A stretch of 49,938 nt of DNA from Pseudomonadales bacterium (GCA_016779385.1 JADHNT010000005.1:1-49938), one strand, 5' to 3'. Counted from the stretch's first letter, positions 14,619 to 26,938 are shown. Made by a program: numbers and translations. The notes: generated from the letters alone by a model not told the origin.

Positions 14619-17597
14619 ATGGTTCCTGCGGCTTTTCCCTTCGACCCCCCGCGCCCTCGGCCGGCCCTTGGGCCCGACCAGGCGGCCGCGGTGGCGGCCA
14701 TGGCCGAGCGCTTTCACGAGGCGGGTCGGCCCCTGGGGCCGCTGCTGGAAGGGCCGGAGGGTCCCCTTTGGGTCGCGCTCTTGCTGGGGGCCTCCTGGGC
14801 TCGGGATCGGCTCTGCGCGGATGGCGCCCTTTTCGAAGCGCTGGCCGTCCCTGGTGCGCTTGGGATGCCGATGGATGCCGCGAACCTTGAGAGGCTTTGG
14901 GCGCCCTTTGCGGAGGCCCTGCCGCCGGAGGCCGCGGCTGCCCTGGAGGACCCCCGGGGTCTGGCTGAGGCGCCCCTGGGCCGGGCCCTGCGCCGCTTCC
15001 GCCAGGCTGTGATGCTGCGGATCCTGGCGCAGGATTTTGCCGGCCTTAGAACCCTTGCGCAGACCACGGAGTCGCTCAGCGCGCTCGCCGATTTTTGTCT
15101 GGAACGGGCCCTCGCGGGGGCCGAGGCGCGGCTAAGCGCCCTTTGGGGCACGCCGGCGGATGCTGCGGGAGCGCCCCAACGAATCGCCCTTTTGGCCCTG
15201 GGAAAGCTGGGGGAGCGGGCGCTTAATCTTTCCAGCGATATCGATCTCATGGCCGTTTACGAAACCCCCGGGACTCTCCCCGGGGGGCGGACCTTCCAGG
15301 CCTTTTACGTGCGCGTGCTCCAGGACGTGATCACCCTTTTGGATGCGCGAACTGTCGAGGGCTTCGTGTTCCGGGTGGATTTCCGCCTGCGCCCCTTTGG
15401 CGAGAGCGGTCCCCTGATCCAGCATGAACAGGCGACCCTCGCCTATTACGAAAGCCAGGGCCGGGAATGGGAGCGTTATGCGCTCCTGAAGGCCCGGCCG
15501 GCGGCGGGGGATTTGGCCCTGGGGGCCAGCCTGTGCGACGCCCTAAGGCCCTTTGTCTATCGTCGCTATCTCGACTTCAGCGCCATCGACGCGCTGCGGG
15601 GCATGAAGCGTCTGCTGCGTCAGGACATGAAGCGCCGGGGCCTCGCCGAGGATCTCAAGCTGGGGGTGGGGGGCATCCGGGAAATTGAGTTTATCGCCCA
15701 GGTCTTTCAGCTGATTCACGGGGGCCGTGATCGACGGCTGCGCACCGCGTCCCTTCCCGCAGCGCTCACCCAGCTCGTCCAGAGCGGGTTCCTGGCCCCG
15801 GAAGATGAAGCAACGCTCCAGCGGGCCTATCGGCTTTTGCGCGCCCTTGAGCATCGCGTGCAGGGCTGGCGCGACGAGCAAACCCAGCGCCTGCCTGGGC
15901 CCGGGCCGGAGGAGGAGAACCTCGCTTACCAGCTGGGCTTCGCCGACGGGGCCCTGTTGCGGGAAACCCTCGGGTCGGAGCGGGCTCGGGTAGCGAAAAT
16001 CTTTGATGCGCTGATTCACGAGCCAGAGCCTCCCGAGGGAACGCCCCTGGGCCCCTGGGAGCGGCTCTGGGCGAGCCCCGAGGCAGCCGGGGAGCTGGGG
16101 GACGCGGTCCTTTCTGAGTGTACGGACGAGGGGCGAGAGGCCTTTCGGAAACGGGTCCCGGAACTGTTGCGCGCGCTCAAGCGCCAGGCGGAGCAGGCCA
16201 TCGGTCAGCCCCTTGGCTTCGAGCGTCTCGATGCGCTCGTGCCCCGGTGGCTCGCCGCCGCTGCGCAGCGCCCGAACCCCCTCTTGGCTCTGGAGCGCAC
16301 CCTGCCGGTCTTACAGACCGTGCTCCGTCGCACGACTTACCTGGTGCTTCTTTGGGAAAACCCGGCTGCTCTGGCGCAGCTACTGCGCCTTGCCGAGGGG
16401 GCAAGGGGCCTGGCCGACACGCTAGCGCGCCATCCTATCTTGCTCGATGAGCTTCTCGACGGCCGAAGTCTTTTTGAGCCGCCCACGGCCGATCGCCTGC
16501 GCCAGGCCCTCGATGATCATGTGCAGAGCCTACCCCCGGGGGATCTCGAACAGGCCTTGGATGAGCTGCGCTACTTCAAAGAAGCCACCCTTCTGCGTAT
16601 TGGCGCCTGCGAGCTTGCCGGGGCCCTGCCCACGGAGAAGGTGAGCGATGCCCTCTCGGCGTTGGCGGAGCTGCTTTGTGAACGTACCCTCCAACTCGCT
16701 TGGGAAGAAACCGTCGCCCGCTATGGGACGCCCCGGGACCAGGGCGGGCAGCCGGTTGCGCAAGGACTCTGCGTGCTGGCCTACGGCAAGCTCGGAGGCT
16801 TCGAGCTGGGATGGGGCAGTGATCTCGACCTGGTCTTCCTCCACGATTTACCGCCGACGGGGCAAACGGCGGGCCCCAAGGTCGTTAGCAACGTGCAGTT
16901 TCTGAACCGGGTGGTGCAGCGTTTCATGCACTTTCTCTCCCACCGCTCCCACAGCGGCGTGCTTTACGAGATCGACCTCAGGCTGCGCCCGGAGGGGGCC
17001 TCTGGGCTGCTCCTCACGACCTTCGACGCCTTTGAGCGCTACCAGCGCGAGCGCGCCTGGACCTTTGAGCATCAGGCCTTGGTGCGGGCCCGGCCGATCC
17101 TGGGTCCGACGCCCTGGCAGGCCCGCTTTCGGGCCTTCCGAGAGGCGATCCTGGCGATGCCGCGCCCGGAGGGATCGCTTCGGGAGGCGATTGTGGCAAT
17201 GCGCGAACGCATGCGCGTAGCCAAGGGCGGCGCCTCCGCGCCCGCCGCGGAAGGCTTCGCCCTGAAACAAGATCGAGGCGGTATCGTGGATATTGAATTC
17301 ATGGTTCAATATTTTGTGTTGGCGTGGAGCACCGAAGATTCCGGCCTCCTCGCATGGACTGATGTCCTCCGCATCCTCGCCGCGGCGCAGGCCTCCGGGC
17401 GGCTTAGGGCACCCCTAGCCTCTCTCCTTCGGGATAGCTACCTGGCCTTGCGGGCCGAAGGTCATCGCCGTGCCCTGCAGGGCACCGATTCCCGGACCGA
17501 CGACCCCTCGGTAGTGGCGCTGGCGCGGCAGGTTGCGGAGATCTGGGCGGGTTTCGCCGCCGAAGGTGGGCGGTACTTTGGGCCCGAGGGCCCGTGA
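14619..17597 (+). CDS. glnE: bifunctional glutamine synthetase adenylyltransferase/deadenylase
   Basis: Large enzyme that switches glutamine synthetase off by adenylylation and on by deadenylylation in response to PII and glutamine. The 992 residues contain two nucleotidyltransferase domains. The N-terminal (deadenylylase) one has GKLGERALNLSSDIDLMAVY near residue 190, and the C-terminal (adenylylase) one has GKLGGFELGWGSDLDLVFLH near residue 725, each with the paired Asp of the SDxDL motif. A helical regulatory region lies between. Slightly longer than the E. coli protein (946). First gene of a compact rightward set glnE-ilvE-LD-carboxypeptidase-DUF1249 with gaps of 12, 6 and 3 bases. The glnE-ilvE pairing is also seen in pseudomonads. 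Confidence 0.97.
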   Translation: MVPAAFPFDPPRPRPALGPDQAAAVAAMAERFHEAGRPLGPLLEGPEGPLWVALLLGASWARDRLCADGALFEALAVPGALGMPMDAANLERLWAPFAEALPPEAAAALEDPRGLAEAPLGRALRRFRQAVMLRILAQDFAGLRTLAQTTESLSALADFCLERALAGAEARLSALWGTPADAAGAPQRIALLALGKLGERALNLSSDIDLMAVYETPGTLPGGRTFQAFYVRVLQDVITLLDARTVEGFVFRVDFRLRPFGESGPLIQHEQATLAYYESQGREWERYALLKARPAAGDLALGASLCDALRPFVYRRYLDFSAIDALRGMKRLLRQDMKRRGLAEDLKLGVGGIREIEFIAQVFQLIHGGRDRRLRTASLPAALTQLVQSGFLAPEDEATLQRAYRLLRALEHRVQGWRDEQTQRLPGPGPEEENLAYQLGFADGALLRETLGSERARVAKIFDALIHEPEPPEGTPLGPWERLWASPEAAGELGDAVLSECTDEGREAFRKRVPELLRALKRQAEQAIGQPLGFERLDALVPRWLAAAAQRPNPLLALERTLPVLQTVLRRTTYLVLLWENPAALAQLLRLAEGARGLADTLARHPILLDELLDGRSLFEPPTADRLRQALDDHVQSLPPGDLEQALDELRYFKEATLLRIGACELAGALPTEKVSDALSALAELLCERTLQLAWEETVARYGTPRDQGGQPVAQGLCVLAYGKLGGFELGWGSDLDLVFLHDLPPTGQTAGPKVVSNVQFLNRVVQRFMHFLSHRSHSGVLYEIDLRLRPEGASGLLLTTFDAFERYQRERAWTFEHQALVRARPILGPTPWQARFRAFREAILAMPRPEGSLREAIVAMRERMRVAKGGASAPAAEGFALKQDRGGIVDIEFMVQYFVLAWSTEDSGLLAWTDVLRILAAAQASGRLRAPLASLLRDSYLALRAEGHRRALQGTDSRTDDPSVVALARQVAEIWAGFAAEGGRYFGPEGP

Positions 17598-17609
17598 GGG
17601 AGTGAAGAG

Positions 17610-18545
17610 ATGGCAGCGCCGAATTTCGCCGACCGCGATGGGCTGATTTGGTTTGACGGTGAACTGGTCCCCTGGCGCGATGCCCGGGTGCATGTACTCA
17701 CCCACACCTTGCACTACGGCCTGGGGTGCTTCGAGGGCGTACGCGCCTACGCCACCCCTGAAGGTACGGCGATTTTTCGCTTGAAAGCCCACACCAAGCG
17801 GCTCTTCAACAGCGCGCACATTCTGCAGATGGCCATGCCCTGGACCCAGGCGGAGATCAACGAAGCGCAGCGCTTAGTGGTGCGGGAAAACGGGCTCGAG
17901 GAAGCTTACCTCCGGCCCATGTGCTTCCTCGGTTCCGAGGGCATGGGGCTTCGGGCGGAAGGGCTGACCACCCACTGCATCATTGCCGCCTGGGATTGGC
18001 CTTCCTACATGGATCCGGAAGCCAAGGAGCGGGGCATTCGGGTGAAGACGTCGTCCTATACGCGCCATCACGTGAACATCACCATGTGTAAGGCGAAGGC
18101 CAACGGCAACTATATGAATTCCATGATGGCGCTCCGGGAAGCCCTGGATGCGGGGGCGGAGGAAGCGCTGCTGCTGGACAACGAGGGCTACGTGGCGGAA
18201 GGCTCGGGGGAGAACATCTTCCTGGTGCGCGATGGGGTACTACACACCCCGGAGCTCACGTCCTGCTTGGACGGCATTACGCGCAATACGATTTTCGCCT
18301 TGGCAGAAGATCAGGGGCTGAAGATCGTAGAGCGGCGCATCACTCGGGATGAGGTTTACATTTCCGATGAGGCCTTCTTCACCGGCACCGCGGCTGAGGT
18401 ACTGCCGATTCGCGAACTCGATGGCCGGCAGATCGGTACGGGCGCTCGGGGCCCGATCACCACAGCCCTTCAGGCTGCCTACTTCGAGCAGGTGCGGGGG
18501 CAGCGGTTGGACCACGACGATTGGCTGACACTGGTGCAGGACTAG
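17610..18545 (+). CDS. ilvE: branched-chain amino-acid aminotransferase
   Basis: PLP-dependent class IV aminotransferase that makes leucine, isoleucine and valine from their keto acids with glutamate as amino donor. The 311-residue product starts near FADRDGLIWFDGELVPW, has HTLHYGLGCFEGVRAY, and the PLP-binding lysine in KAKANGNYMNSMMA, followed by EALLLDNEGYVAEGSGENIF, all diagnostic of IlvE. Length is normal (about 309). GGGAGTGAAGAG precedes the ATG at 17610. Only 12 bases separate it from glnE, so the two are very likely co-transcribed, linking nitrogen control and transamination. Confidence 0.97.
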   Translation: MAAPNFADRDGLIWFDGELVPWRDARVHVLTHTLHYGLGCFEGVRAYATPEGTAIFRLKAHTKRLFNSAHILQMAMPWTQAEINEAQRLVVRENGLEEAYLRPMCFLGSEGMGLRAEGLTTHCIIAAWDWPSYMDPEAKERGIRVKTSSYTRHHVNITMCKAKANGNYMNSMMALREALDAGAEEALLLDNEGYVAEGSGENIFLVRDGVLHTPELTSCLDGITRNTIFALAEDQGLKIVERRITRDEVYISDEAFFTGTAAEVLPIRELDGRQIGTGARGPITTALQAAYFEQVRGQRLDHDDWLTLVQD

Positions 18546-18551
18546 CCGGTC

Positions 18552-19598
18552 ATGGAGCGCCGGGACCTCTTCCGCGCTGCCGCACTTCTGCCCCTGGCAG
18601 GGCTCGCGGCGCCCAGCCTCGCGGCGGTCGGGGGCTCGCGGAAGGGCCCCACCGCCCTTAGGCCCCGGCACCTGGCCCCCGGGGCCCGGGTCGCGCTCCT
18701 GGCCCCGGCCAGTAACCTCGAAGAAGACGTCGCCATCGAAGCCAGCGCGGAGTTTCTTCGCTCCCTCGGCTACGAAGTGACCCTTGGGGCGCACTTGTTC
18801 CGCCGCAATCAGTACCTTGCCGGCATGGACGAGGAGCGCGCGGCCGATTTGAACGCCGCCTTCCGGGACCCCGATCTTGACGGCGTCGTCTGCCTTCGCG
18901 GGGGGTACGGTGCTGCTCGGCTGCTACCCTTGCTCGACTTCGATGCGCTTCGCCGGGCACCCAAGGTCATCCTGGGCTACAGCGACATCACGGCGATCTT
19001 GAATGCCGTCTACGCGAAGACGGGCCTTACCACCTTCCACGGGCCCATTGCCGCAACGAACCTGTCGCCCTATGGGCTCGAGGCCTTCGACGCGGTATTG
19101 ACGACGCCCGTGACGCCCCTCGATTTGGCCGCACCACCGCCCTTTGAGGCGAGCCGGGGTCAGGTGCGGCGGGAGAACCGCCTGCAGACCTTTCAGCCTG
19201 GGGTCGCCGAGGGGGTGCTCGTGGGGGGCAATCTGTCCCTCATCGCGAGCCTTGTGGGAACGCCCTATCTCCCAGACTTCCGAGACAAGATTCTTTTTCT
19301 CGAGGACGTTTACGAAGCGCCCTACAGCATCGATCGCATGCTCACCCAGCTGTGGCTGGCGGGGGTGCTCGATGAGATCGCAGGGCTGGTTTTCGGCAAG
19401 TTCACGGACGCAGAAGACAGCAACAATACCTTTAGCGTCGAAACGGTGCTCCGGGAGCGCACGAAGCCCGGGACGCCCTGCCTGCGCGGGCTCATGATTG
19501 GCCACATCGACGATCAGGCCGTGGTGCCCGTGGGGGCGTGGGTCCGCCTCGATGCGACAGCGCAGCGCCTGACCCTTCTCGAAGCGGCGGTGGCCTAG
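18552..19598 (+). CDS. LD-carboxypeptidase (peptidase family S66)
   Basis: Serine peptidase of family S66 (LdcA/MccF), which cleaves the L-D bond of cell-wall tetrapeptides in recycling, or related peptides. The catalytic triad is visible: Ser144 in LGYSD, Glu251 in LFLEDVYEAPYS and His318 in GHIDDQ. The N-terminus MERRDLFRAAALLPLAGLAAP looks like a twin-arginine-type signal (RRDLF followed by a hydrophobic stretch and AxA near residue 23-25), so the enzyme may be exported to the periplasm, unlike cytosolic E. coli LdcA. 348 residues, somewhat longer than LdcA (about 304) mostly because of this leader. Third gene of the glnE set. Confidence 0.88.
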   Translation: MERRDLFRAAALLPLAGLAAPSLAAVGGSRKGPTALRPRHLAPGARVALLAPASNLEEDVAIEASAEFLRSLGYEVTLGAHLFRRNQYLAGMDEERAADLNAAFRDPDLDGVVCLRGGYGAARLLPLLDFDALRRAPKVILGYSDITAILNAVYAKTGLTTFHGPIAATNLSPYGLEAFDAVLTTPVTPLDLAAPPPFEASRGQVRRENRLQTFQPGVAEGVLVGGNLSLIASLVGTPYLPDFRDKILFLEDVYEAPYSIDRMLTQLWLAGVLDEIAGLVFGKFTDAEDSNNTFSVETVLRERTKPGTPCLRGLMIGHIDDQAVVPVGAWVRLDATAQRLTLLEAAVA

Positions 19599-19601
19599 CC
19601 C

Positions 19602-20060
19602 ATGGCCTCGGCGAGCTATCGTGTTGATCTTAGCCGCCACATGGCGGAATGCGACGCGAACTACCGCCGCCTTCTAACGCTTTTACCCAGCCTCTTCGAC
19701 GAGGACGTGCGCCGCCTCCGGCTCCGCCTGCCCGGGGCGCAGGCCCCGGAGCTGCGCTTTTTGGTCGAGGAACGGGCCCCCTACACCACAACCCTAGCGG
19801 TGCAGTTCAAGGGTGGGGCCAGCGCCTGGCACCCCCTCATTCGCCCGCCAGCGCTGCGCCTGCGCCTCTACCATGACTGTCAAACGGCGGAGGTGCTTGC
19901 CTACCAGGGACAGGACCGCTTCGAGGCACGCTACGCCTATCCGAACGCCCAAATGCGCCTTCCCGATGAAAAAGCCCAGCTCAACGCCTTCCTTGGCGAA
20001 TACCTGGCGCTCTGTTTGGCGCAGGGGATCGACGCCGAGCCCCTCTCCCTTGGGGCCTAG
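19602..20060 (+). CDS. DUF1249 family protein (YqiB-like)
   Basis: A 152-residue cytosolic protein of the DUF1249/YqiB family, function unknown. Typical features are the N-terminal YRVDLSRHMAECDANYRRL and the central LRLRLYHDCQTAEVLAYQ. In E. coli and pseudomonads yqiB lies close to parE with nudF, cpdA and yqiA; here only yqiB is left next to parE, and it is attached instead to the end of the glnE-ilvE set with a 3-base gap. The start ATG at 19602 has no strong ribosome-binding site, consistent with translational coupling. Confidence 0.85.
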   Translation: MASASYRVDLSRHMAECDANYRRLLTLLPSLFDEDVRRLRLRLPGAQAPELRFLVEERAPYTTTLAVQFKGGASAWHPLIRPPALRLRLYHDCQTAEVLAYQGQDRFEARYAYPNAQMRLPDEKAQLNAFLGEYLALCLAQGIDAEPLSLGA

Positions 20061-20064
20061 GCGC

Positions 20065-20093
20065 TTGGGCCCATCCTAGGACCGGCGTACCAT
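20065..20093 (+). promoter_or_regulatory. candidate promoter for parE-parC
   Basis: TTGGGC (20065-20070) and TACCAT (20088-20093) with 17-base spacing lie in the 96-base gap before parE. The -35 match is weak (TTG only) and the -10 matches four of six. The rest of the gap is GC-rich with no clear structure; the ribosome-binding site is AAGGAAGG before the ATG. Confidence 0.3.
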
Positions 20094-20141
20094 GCCCCTC
20101 GTTTTTCGGTGGGCCCCCCCGCCGCTCGATCCACCCGTTAG

Positions 20142-22055
<1,914 letters not shown>

Positions 22056-22068
22056 CTAAGGAACGCGC

Positions 22069-24324
22069 ATGACCGACGAAACCATGATGCCGGCGACCGA
22101 CGGCGGCTTTGAGCGGGTGCCGCTTCGGAGCTACACGGAGCGGGCCTATCTCGACTACTCCATGTACGTCATCAACGACCGGGCCCTCCCCCATGTGGGT
22201 GACGGCATGAAGCCCGTGCAGCGGCGCATCGTGTACGCCATGAGCGAGCTGGGGCTAAACGCCACGGCCAAGTATGCGAAATCGGCGCGCACTATCGGGG
22301 ATGTGCTGGGTAAGTTCCATCCCCACGGGGATAGCGCCTGCTACGAGGCCATGGTGCTCATGGCCCAGCCCTTTTCCTATCGCTATCCCCTCGTGGATGG
22401 GCAAGGGAACTGGGGTGCCCCGGACGATCCCAAATCCTTTGCGGCCATGCGCTACACGGAGGCGCGGCTGACGCGCTTTGCGGAGCTGCTGCTCGATGAG
22501 CTCGGCCAGGGGACCGTTGACTGGGTGCCGAACTTCGATGGCACCTTAGACGAGCCGAAGACCTTGCCGGCCCGGCTTCCCGTAGTGCTCCTGAACGGCG
22601 CGACGGGCATTGCCGTCGGCATGGCCACGGATATCCCCCCGCACAACGCCCGGGAGGTCGCTGCTGCGGCCCAGCACTTGCTTGCGAACCCAAAGGCGGA
22701 AACGGAAGACCTCCTCGCCTTCGTGCAGGGCCCGGACTTCCCCACGGCGGCGCAGATCATCACCCCGCCGGAGGAGCTCAAGACAATCTATGAAGCGGGC
22801 CGGGGCAGCGTGCGGGCCCGGGCGATTTGGCATCTGGAGGAGGGCGAAGTCGTTATCACGGCCCTGCCCCAGCAGAGCTCTCCGGCCCGGGTGCTGGAGC
22901 AGATCGCGCAGCAGATGACAGCGAAGAAGCTGCCCATGCTCGTGGATCTCCGGGATGAGTCTGATCACGAGAACCCGCTCCGACTTGTGCTGGTGCCGAA
23001 GAGCAAGCGCATCGACCCGGACCGGCTCATGAGCCACCTCTTCGCCACTACGGACCTGGAGCGGAGCTACCGGGTAAACATGAATGTCCTGGGCCTTAAC
23101 GGTCGGCCCGGGGTGCGGGGCCTGAAGGCTCTGTTGGCGGAGTGGCTGACCTTCCGGGAAGCCACGGTGCGACGCCGGCTTCAGCATCGCTTCGATCGCA
23201 TCGCCGAGCGGCTTCATGTGCTCGACGCGCTGCTCGTTGCCTATCTCAACGTCGACGAGGTCATCAAAATTGTCCGCGAGGCCGAGTCTCCGAAGGCGGC
23301 GCTCATGGCTCGCTTCTCCCTTACGGAGGCCCAGGCCAATGCCATCCTTGAGCTGCGGCTGCGGCAGTTAGCGCGCCTTGAGCAGATCCGCATCGAGGGG
23401 GAGCAAAAAGCCCTCTTGGCCGAGCAGGACGACCTTGGGAAAACCCTCGAATCGCCTCGCCGCCTTCGTACACTGCTGGGTAAGGAGCTGGCGGAGGCGG
23501 CGGAGCGCTATGGCGATGAGCGCCGGTCGCCGCTGGTTGCGGCCGAGGAAGCGCGCGCCTTCACCGAGGAAGAGCGCCTGTCTTCCGAGCCCCTTACGGT
23601 CATCGTGTCCGAGATGGGCTGGGTGCGGGCCGCAAAGGGCCACGAGCTTGATCCCCGGGAACTGGCCTATCGCAGCGGCGATCAGTTCGCCCATATGGCT
23701 CGGGGGAAAAGTAACGAACCTCTGGTCTTCTTCGATTCCACGGGGCGCGCCTACACCCTCCCGGCCCATGGCCTACCGAGCGCCCGGAGCCAAGGGGAGC
23801 CCCTCACAGGGCGCCTCACGGTCCCCTCCGGAGCCAGCTTTGCGGGGGTCATGATGGGCCCCCCGGACAGCACGGTGCTGATGGCCTCGAGCGCGGGCTA
23901 TGGGTTCCTTTGCCGTCTTGGGGATTTGGTGGGCAAGCAAAAAGCTGGGAAAGCCGTGCTGACCCTCCCGCAAGGGGCGTTGGTGTTGCCGCCGCAGCGG
24001 GTGGAGGCGCCGGATTCCGATCTTCTGGTGGCAGTGTCGAGCGCCGGGCGCATGCTTGTGTTCCCCGTCTCCGAACTGCCGGCGCTGGCCCGGGGCAAGG
24101 GCAACAAGATTTTGAGCCTTCCCAAGGGCAGCATAGTGAGCGGGGAGGAAGTGCTTCGTGGGGTGGTCGCGCTACCGGCCGATGGGGTCCTTCGTGTCCA
24201 TGCGGGGGCGCGCTACCTCAATATGAAGGCCAGTGACCTGGACGCCTACCGCGGTGAGCGGGCCCGCCGGGGGCAACGTCTCCCCCGGGGGTTCCAGCGG
24301 GTGGACCGGATCGAGCGCGGTTAA
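22069..24324 (+). CDS. parC: DNA topoisomerase IV subunit A
   Basis: DNA-cutting subunit of topoisomerase IV, 751 residues. The quinolone-resistance-determining region reads [20 protein letters not shown], with Ser89 and Glu93 at the positions equal to E. coli Ser80 and Glu84, i.e. the drug-sensitive residues. The catalytic tyrosine is in [12 protein letters not shown]-terminal beta-pinwheel domain follows (from about residue 495), with repeats such as [12 protein letters not shown]-like and [13 protein letters not shown]. The gene ends in TTAA, whose bases also provide the stop codon of the opposing YtjB/AhpA-family gene, so the two overlap by four bases. Confidence 0.97.
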   Translation: MTDETMMPATDGGFERVPLRSYTERAYLDYSMYVINDRALPHVGDGMKPVQRRIVYAMSELGLNATAKYAKSARTIGDVLGKFHPHGDSACYEAMVLMAQPFSYRYPLVDGQGNWGAPDDPKSFAAMRYTEARLTRFAELLLDELGQGTVDWVPNFDGTLDEPKTLPARLPVVLLNGATGIAVGMATDIPPHNAREVAAAAQHLLANPKAETEDLLAFVQGPDFPTAAQIITPPEELKTIYEAGRGSVRARAIWHLEEGEVVITALPQQSSPARVLEQIAQQMTAKKLPMLVDLRDESDHENPLRLVLVPKSKRIDPDRLMSHLFATTDLERSYRVNMNVLGLNGRPGVRGLKALLAEWLTFREATVRRRLQHRFDRIAERLHVLDALLVAYLNVDEVIKIVREAESPKAALMARFSLTEAQANAILELRLRQLARLEQIRIEGEQKALLAEQDDLGKTLESPRRLRTLLGKELAEAAERYGDERRSPLVAAEEARAFTEEERLSSEPLTVIVSEMGWVRAAKGHELDPRELAYRSGDQFAHMARGKSNEPLVFFDSTGRAYTLPAHGLPSARSQGEPLTGRLTVPSGASFAGVMMGPPDSTVLMASSAGYGFLCRLGDLVGKQKAGKAVLTLPQGALVLPPQRVEAPDSDLLVAVSSAGRMLVFPVSELPALARGKGNKILSLPKGSIVSGEEVLRGVVALPADGVLRVHAGARYLNMKASDLDAYRGERARRGQRLPRGFQRVDRIERG

Positions 24325-25607
24325 GGCGCCCCGTTTCCAGGTCCCTCTACATTGGCTTCCCCTTGCTCATCGGCGGCGGGCCTCGGCTCGGGGCGGTCGG
24401 CGACGCGCCAAGCGGGGTCCTGAGCGCCCAGGGCGGCCAGGGCGCCGGCGGCTACGGGCTCGGCTTCGAGCCCCCCTACCTTGTCGACGGCGCGCATGAC
24501 TGCATCCCCAATCACCACGCTGCCCGCCCGGGCCAGGGCCGCGAGGGTGATGGTGCGATAGACCGCCTCGCTTGCTGTGGTCAGCAGGGTCTCGGGATTG
24601 GCGGTCGCTGCATGCTCATCCTCAAGGCGTTCGAGGCCAAAGCGTAGCTCGGCGGGGATGGCCCCATCCGCCAGGGCTTCCTGAGCGGTCCGTTTCAAGG
24701 CCAAGCTGCGCTCGATGGCCTCGAGGGCCGGGTCGAGGCTGCTGGAACTTTGCGGTAGCAGGACCACCATCCCCGTGCCTGCCAGGAAGCCTCGGCGCCC
24801 CGTCTTGCCCACCAGCTGGCTATCGAGGGCCTGGCCCAGCTGGGCGATTAGGGTTTGCCGAGCCTGAGGGCTTAGCTGGCTTTGGTTAAAGAGATTGATC
24901 ACCAGCAGGTAGGCCTGATCCTGCCGCTCCTCTCCAACGCCCTCCTCGTCTGCCTCCAGCGCCGTGGTCTCGGCAGGCATCCCTCGCGCTGGGGCGCGCA
25001 CGATCTGCTGAGGCGGATCGATCAGCTGGATCAGGGCTTGGAGCGGGTCCGCGGGGGAGACCGTACGCCCTAGCTTTGCCTCGAGCCGCTCGCGAAGCTG
25101 GAGCAGTCGCCGTTCGACCGATTGACCCAGCAGGCCGCTGAGAATGGTGAGTAGGACAATGAGTCCCGCGGCCACGGCGACGGAAGCGGTAGGGCCCTGG
25201 CGCTCGGTGCTGAGGGCGGGGAGAGCGACCACGGCCTTGCCAAGCACTTCCCGCCCAAAAATCAGCGGCTGCTGAAAGCGGGTGACCCGATCGGTTTTTG
25301 GGGCCTGCGCCGGCGCGCCCTCGCCTCCGGCGAGGCGCCGCCCGTCCAGATCGTACAGGGCAGCCCAGGCGACGCCGGAAAGGTGGCTCATCTCCTGGGT
25401 GAGGGACGTGAGCCGCAGCGCCTCACTTGCGAGGAGCGGGTCGATGGCGCTGGCAGCGAGTTGCTCCGCCAGGGTGCTACCATAGGTGGTCCGTAGAGCC
25501 TTCTGGTCAGCGTCGTAGGCCCAGCCGCTCGCGGTAAGGGCGATCGCCAGTACGAGGGCCGTCGCAAGGCCGCCTGCCAGGGCACAACGGGTAACAAAAG
25601 GGGTCAT
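24321..25607 (-). CDS. AhpA/YtjB-family membrane protein
   Basis: Membrane protein of the YtjB (Smp)/AhpA family, commonly found head-to-head with serB in gammaproteobacteria; function not firmly known. There are two membrane helices, about residues 8-29 and 140-162, enclosing a periplasmic sensor-like domain of about 110 residues ([13 protein letters not shown]), followed by a 265-residue cytoplasmic part. The layout resembles a HAMP-less sensor, but no kinase or cyclase motif is visible. At 428 residues it is twice the length of E. coli Smp (about 214), because of the long C-terminal region. Divergent from serB with 101 bases between starts. Confidence 0.75.
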   Translation of the reverse strand: MTPFVTRCALAGGLATALVLAIALTASGWAYDADQKALRTTYGSTLAEQLAASAIDPLLASEALRLTSLTQEMSHLSGVAWAALYDLDGRRLAGGEGAPAQAPKTDRVTRFQQPLIFGREVLGKAVVALPALSTERQGPTASVAVAAGLIVLLTILSGLLGQSVERRLLQLRERLEAKLGRTVSPADPLQALIQLIDPPQQIVRAPARGMPAETTALEADEEGVGEERQDQAYLLVINLFNQSQLSPQARQTLIAQLGQALDSQLVGKTGRRGFLAGTGMVVLLPQSSSSLDPALEAIERSLALKRTAQEALADGAIPAELRFGLERLEDEHAATANPETLLTTASEAVYRTITLAALARAGSVVIGDAVMRAVDKVGGLEAEPVAAGALAALGAQDPAWRVADRPEPRPAADEQGEANVEGPGNGAP

Positions 25608-25671
25608 GGCATCCTTGGGTTGGCTAGATTCAGGCGCGAGGCCCTAAGCAGAGTGTAGTGAGTCCGCCCCG

Positions 25672-25690
25672 GGGCTGCAGCCCTCTTTTT
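25672..25690 (+). other. small palindrome plus T-run in the serB leader
   Basis: GGGCTGCAGCCC (25672-25683) is a perfect 12-base palindrome followed within two bases by five T residues (25686-25690), 19 bases before the serB start. It resembles a weak intrinsic terminator or attenuator, but the stem could have only four to five pairs around a TGCA loop. Confidence 0.25.
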
Positions 25691-25708
25691 GGGGAAACAG
25701 GGAGAACT

Positions 25709-26923
25709 GTGTTCGTGAATGCACCCCGTGCTGTGCTGACCGTTAGGGGCCCGGAGCACCCTGCCCTGCTGTCCACCGTCTGCGCGATTTTGGCGGAGGA
25801 GGGGGTGGCCCTCGATGACGTGTCCCAGAGTGTGCTTCAGGGCCAGGTGCTGCTTACCCTGGTGCACCAAGCAACAGTGGAGGCCTTCGCCCCGGTGCAG
25901 CATGCCCTTGAAGGGGCCCTCAAGCCCCTGGGCGCGCGCATCAGTTCCGCGGCGCTCACCGCCGAAGCTTGGGGTCGATGGGCCCAGGCTCTGCAGGAAC
26001 CTCGAATCATTGTGACTGTTCTGGCCCGGCGCCTAGGCGCAGCGGAATTTGCGGCCCTTACCGCGCCCCTCTCAGCGCTGGGGCTTCGGGTGGAGGCGCT
26101 TCGCCGTTTGTCATCCCCGGCGGCGGCCCAGGCTAGCGAGCAACCCCGAGCCTGCGTGGAGTTTGCCCTCCGCGGCGGGGCCGATCAGGCTGAGCTGCGG
26201 GCCGCCATGCTGGAGGTCGCGCAGCGCTTTGACCTCGACGTGGCCGTGCAGAGGGACGACGTTTACCGACGGAACCGACGCCTCGTGGCCTTCGACATGG
26301 ATTCCACGCTCATCGAGGCGGAAGTGATCGATGAGCTGGCGCGGCGCGCCGGGGTGGGGGAGGCCGTGGCGGCGATTACGGAACAGGCCATGCGCGGAGA
26401 GCTCGACTTTCAGGAAAGCTTCCGCGCTCGGGTGGCCCTCCTTGAGGGCCTTCCGGAGGCGGCGCTGGATGAGGTGGCCCAGGCGCTGCCCCTATCGGAG
26501 GGCGCCGAGCGTTTAGTGAACGCGCTTCATCGCTTGGGCTATAAAACCGCCATTATTAGCGGCGGGTTTCAGTTTTTTGGGGAGCAGCTGAAGGCCCGGC
26601 TCGGTATCGACTACGTCTTCGCCAACGAGTTGCCTATGGCCAATGGCGTGGTGACGGGCATGGTGGCGCGCCCCATCGTCGACGGGGCGCGGAAGGCGGA
26701 GCTCCTTCAGGCCCTGGCGGCGCAGGAAGGGCTGGCCCTTGAGCAGGTGATCGCCATCGGCGACGGCGCTAACGATTTGCCCATGCTGGCGGCAGCTGGG
26801 CTGGGCATTGCCTACCGGGCGAAGCCTCTCGTTCGGGCCCGGGCTAGCCATGCCATTTCCACCCTGGGTCTCGACGGCCTGCTTTATCTGCTGGGCTTTT
26901 CCGACGACGATTTTGCCGCCTAA
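25709..26923 (+). CDS. serB: phosphoserine phosphatase
   Basis: Last enzyme of serine synthesis, hydrolysing O-phosphoserine. The N-terminal half carries two ACT-like domains (about 1-85 and 90-170; AVLTVRGPEHPALLSTVCAI) expected to sense serine. The HAD phosphatase half shows the nucleophile motif FDMDSTLIEAEVIDELA, the motif II Ser in AIISGGFQFF and motif III GDGANDLPML. There are two possible GTG starts at 25709 and 25715 behind GGGAGA, and I use 25709; a GTG at 25658 would reach into the leader palindrome. It ends 15 bases from the stop of the opposing epmB. Confidence 0.95.
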   Translation: MFVNAPRAVLTVRGPEHPALLSTVCAILAEEGVALDDVSQSVLQGQVLLTLVHQATVEAFAPVQHALEGALKPLGARISSAALTAEAWGRWAQALQEPRIIVTVLARRLGAAEFAALTAPLSALGLRVEALRRLSSPAAAQASEQPRACVEFALRGGADQAELRAAMLEVAQRFDLDVAVQRDDVYRRNRRLVAFDMDSTLIEAEVIDELARRAGVGEAVAAITEQAMRGELDFQESFRARVALLEGLPEAALDEVAQALPLSEGAERLVNALHRLGYKTAIISGGFQFFGEQLKARLGIDYVFANELPMANGVVTGMVARPIVDGARKAELLQALAAQEGLALEQVIAIGDGANDLPMLAAAGLGIAYRAKPLVRARASHAISTLGLDGLLYLLGFSDDDFAA

Positions 26924-26938
26924 GGCCGGGCGCTAGGC

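Noticed and set aside
14714-17309. Long open frames on the opposite strand and other frames of glnE
   Set aside because: They lie inside a clear glnE with all its motifs and have no recognisable domains; GC-rich coding DNA often leaves shadow frames open.
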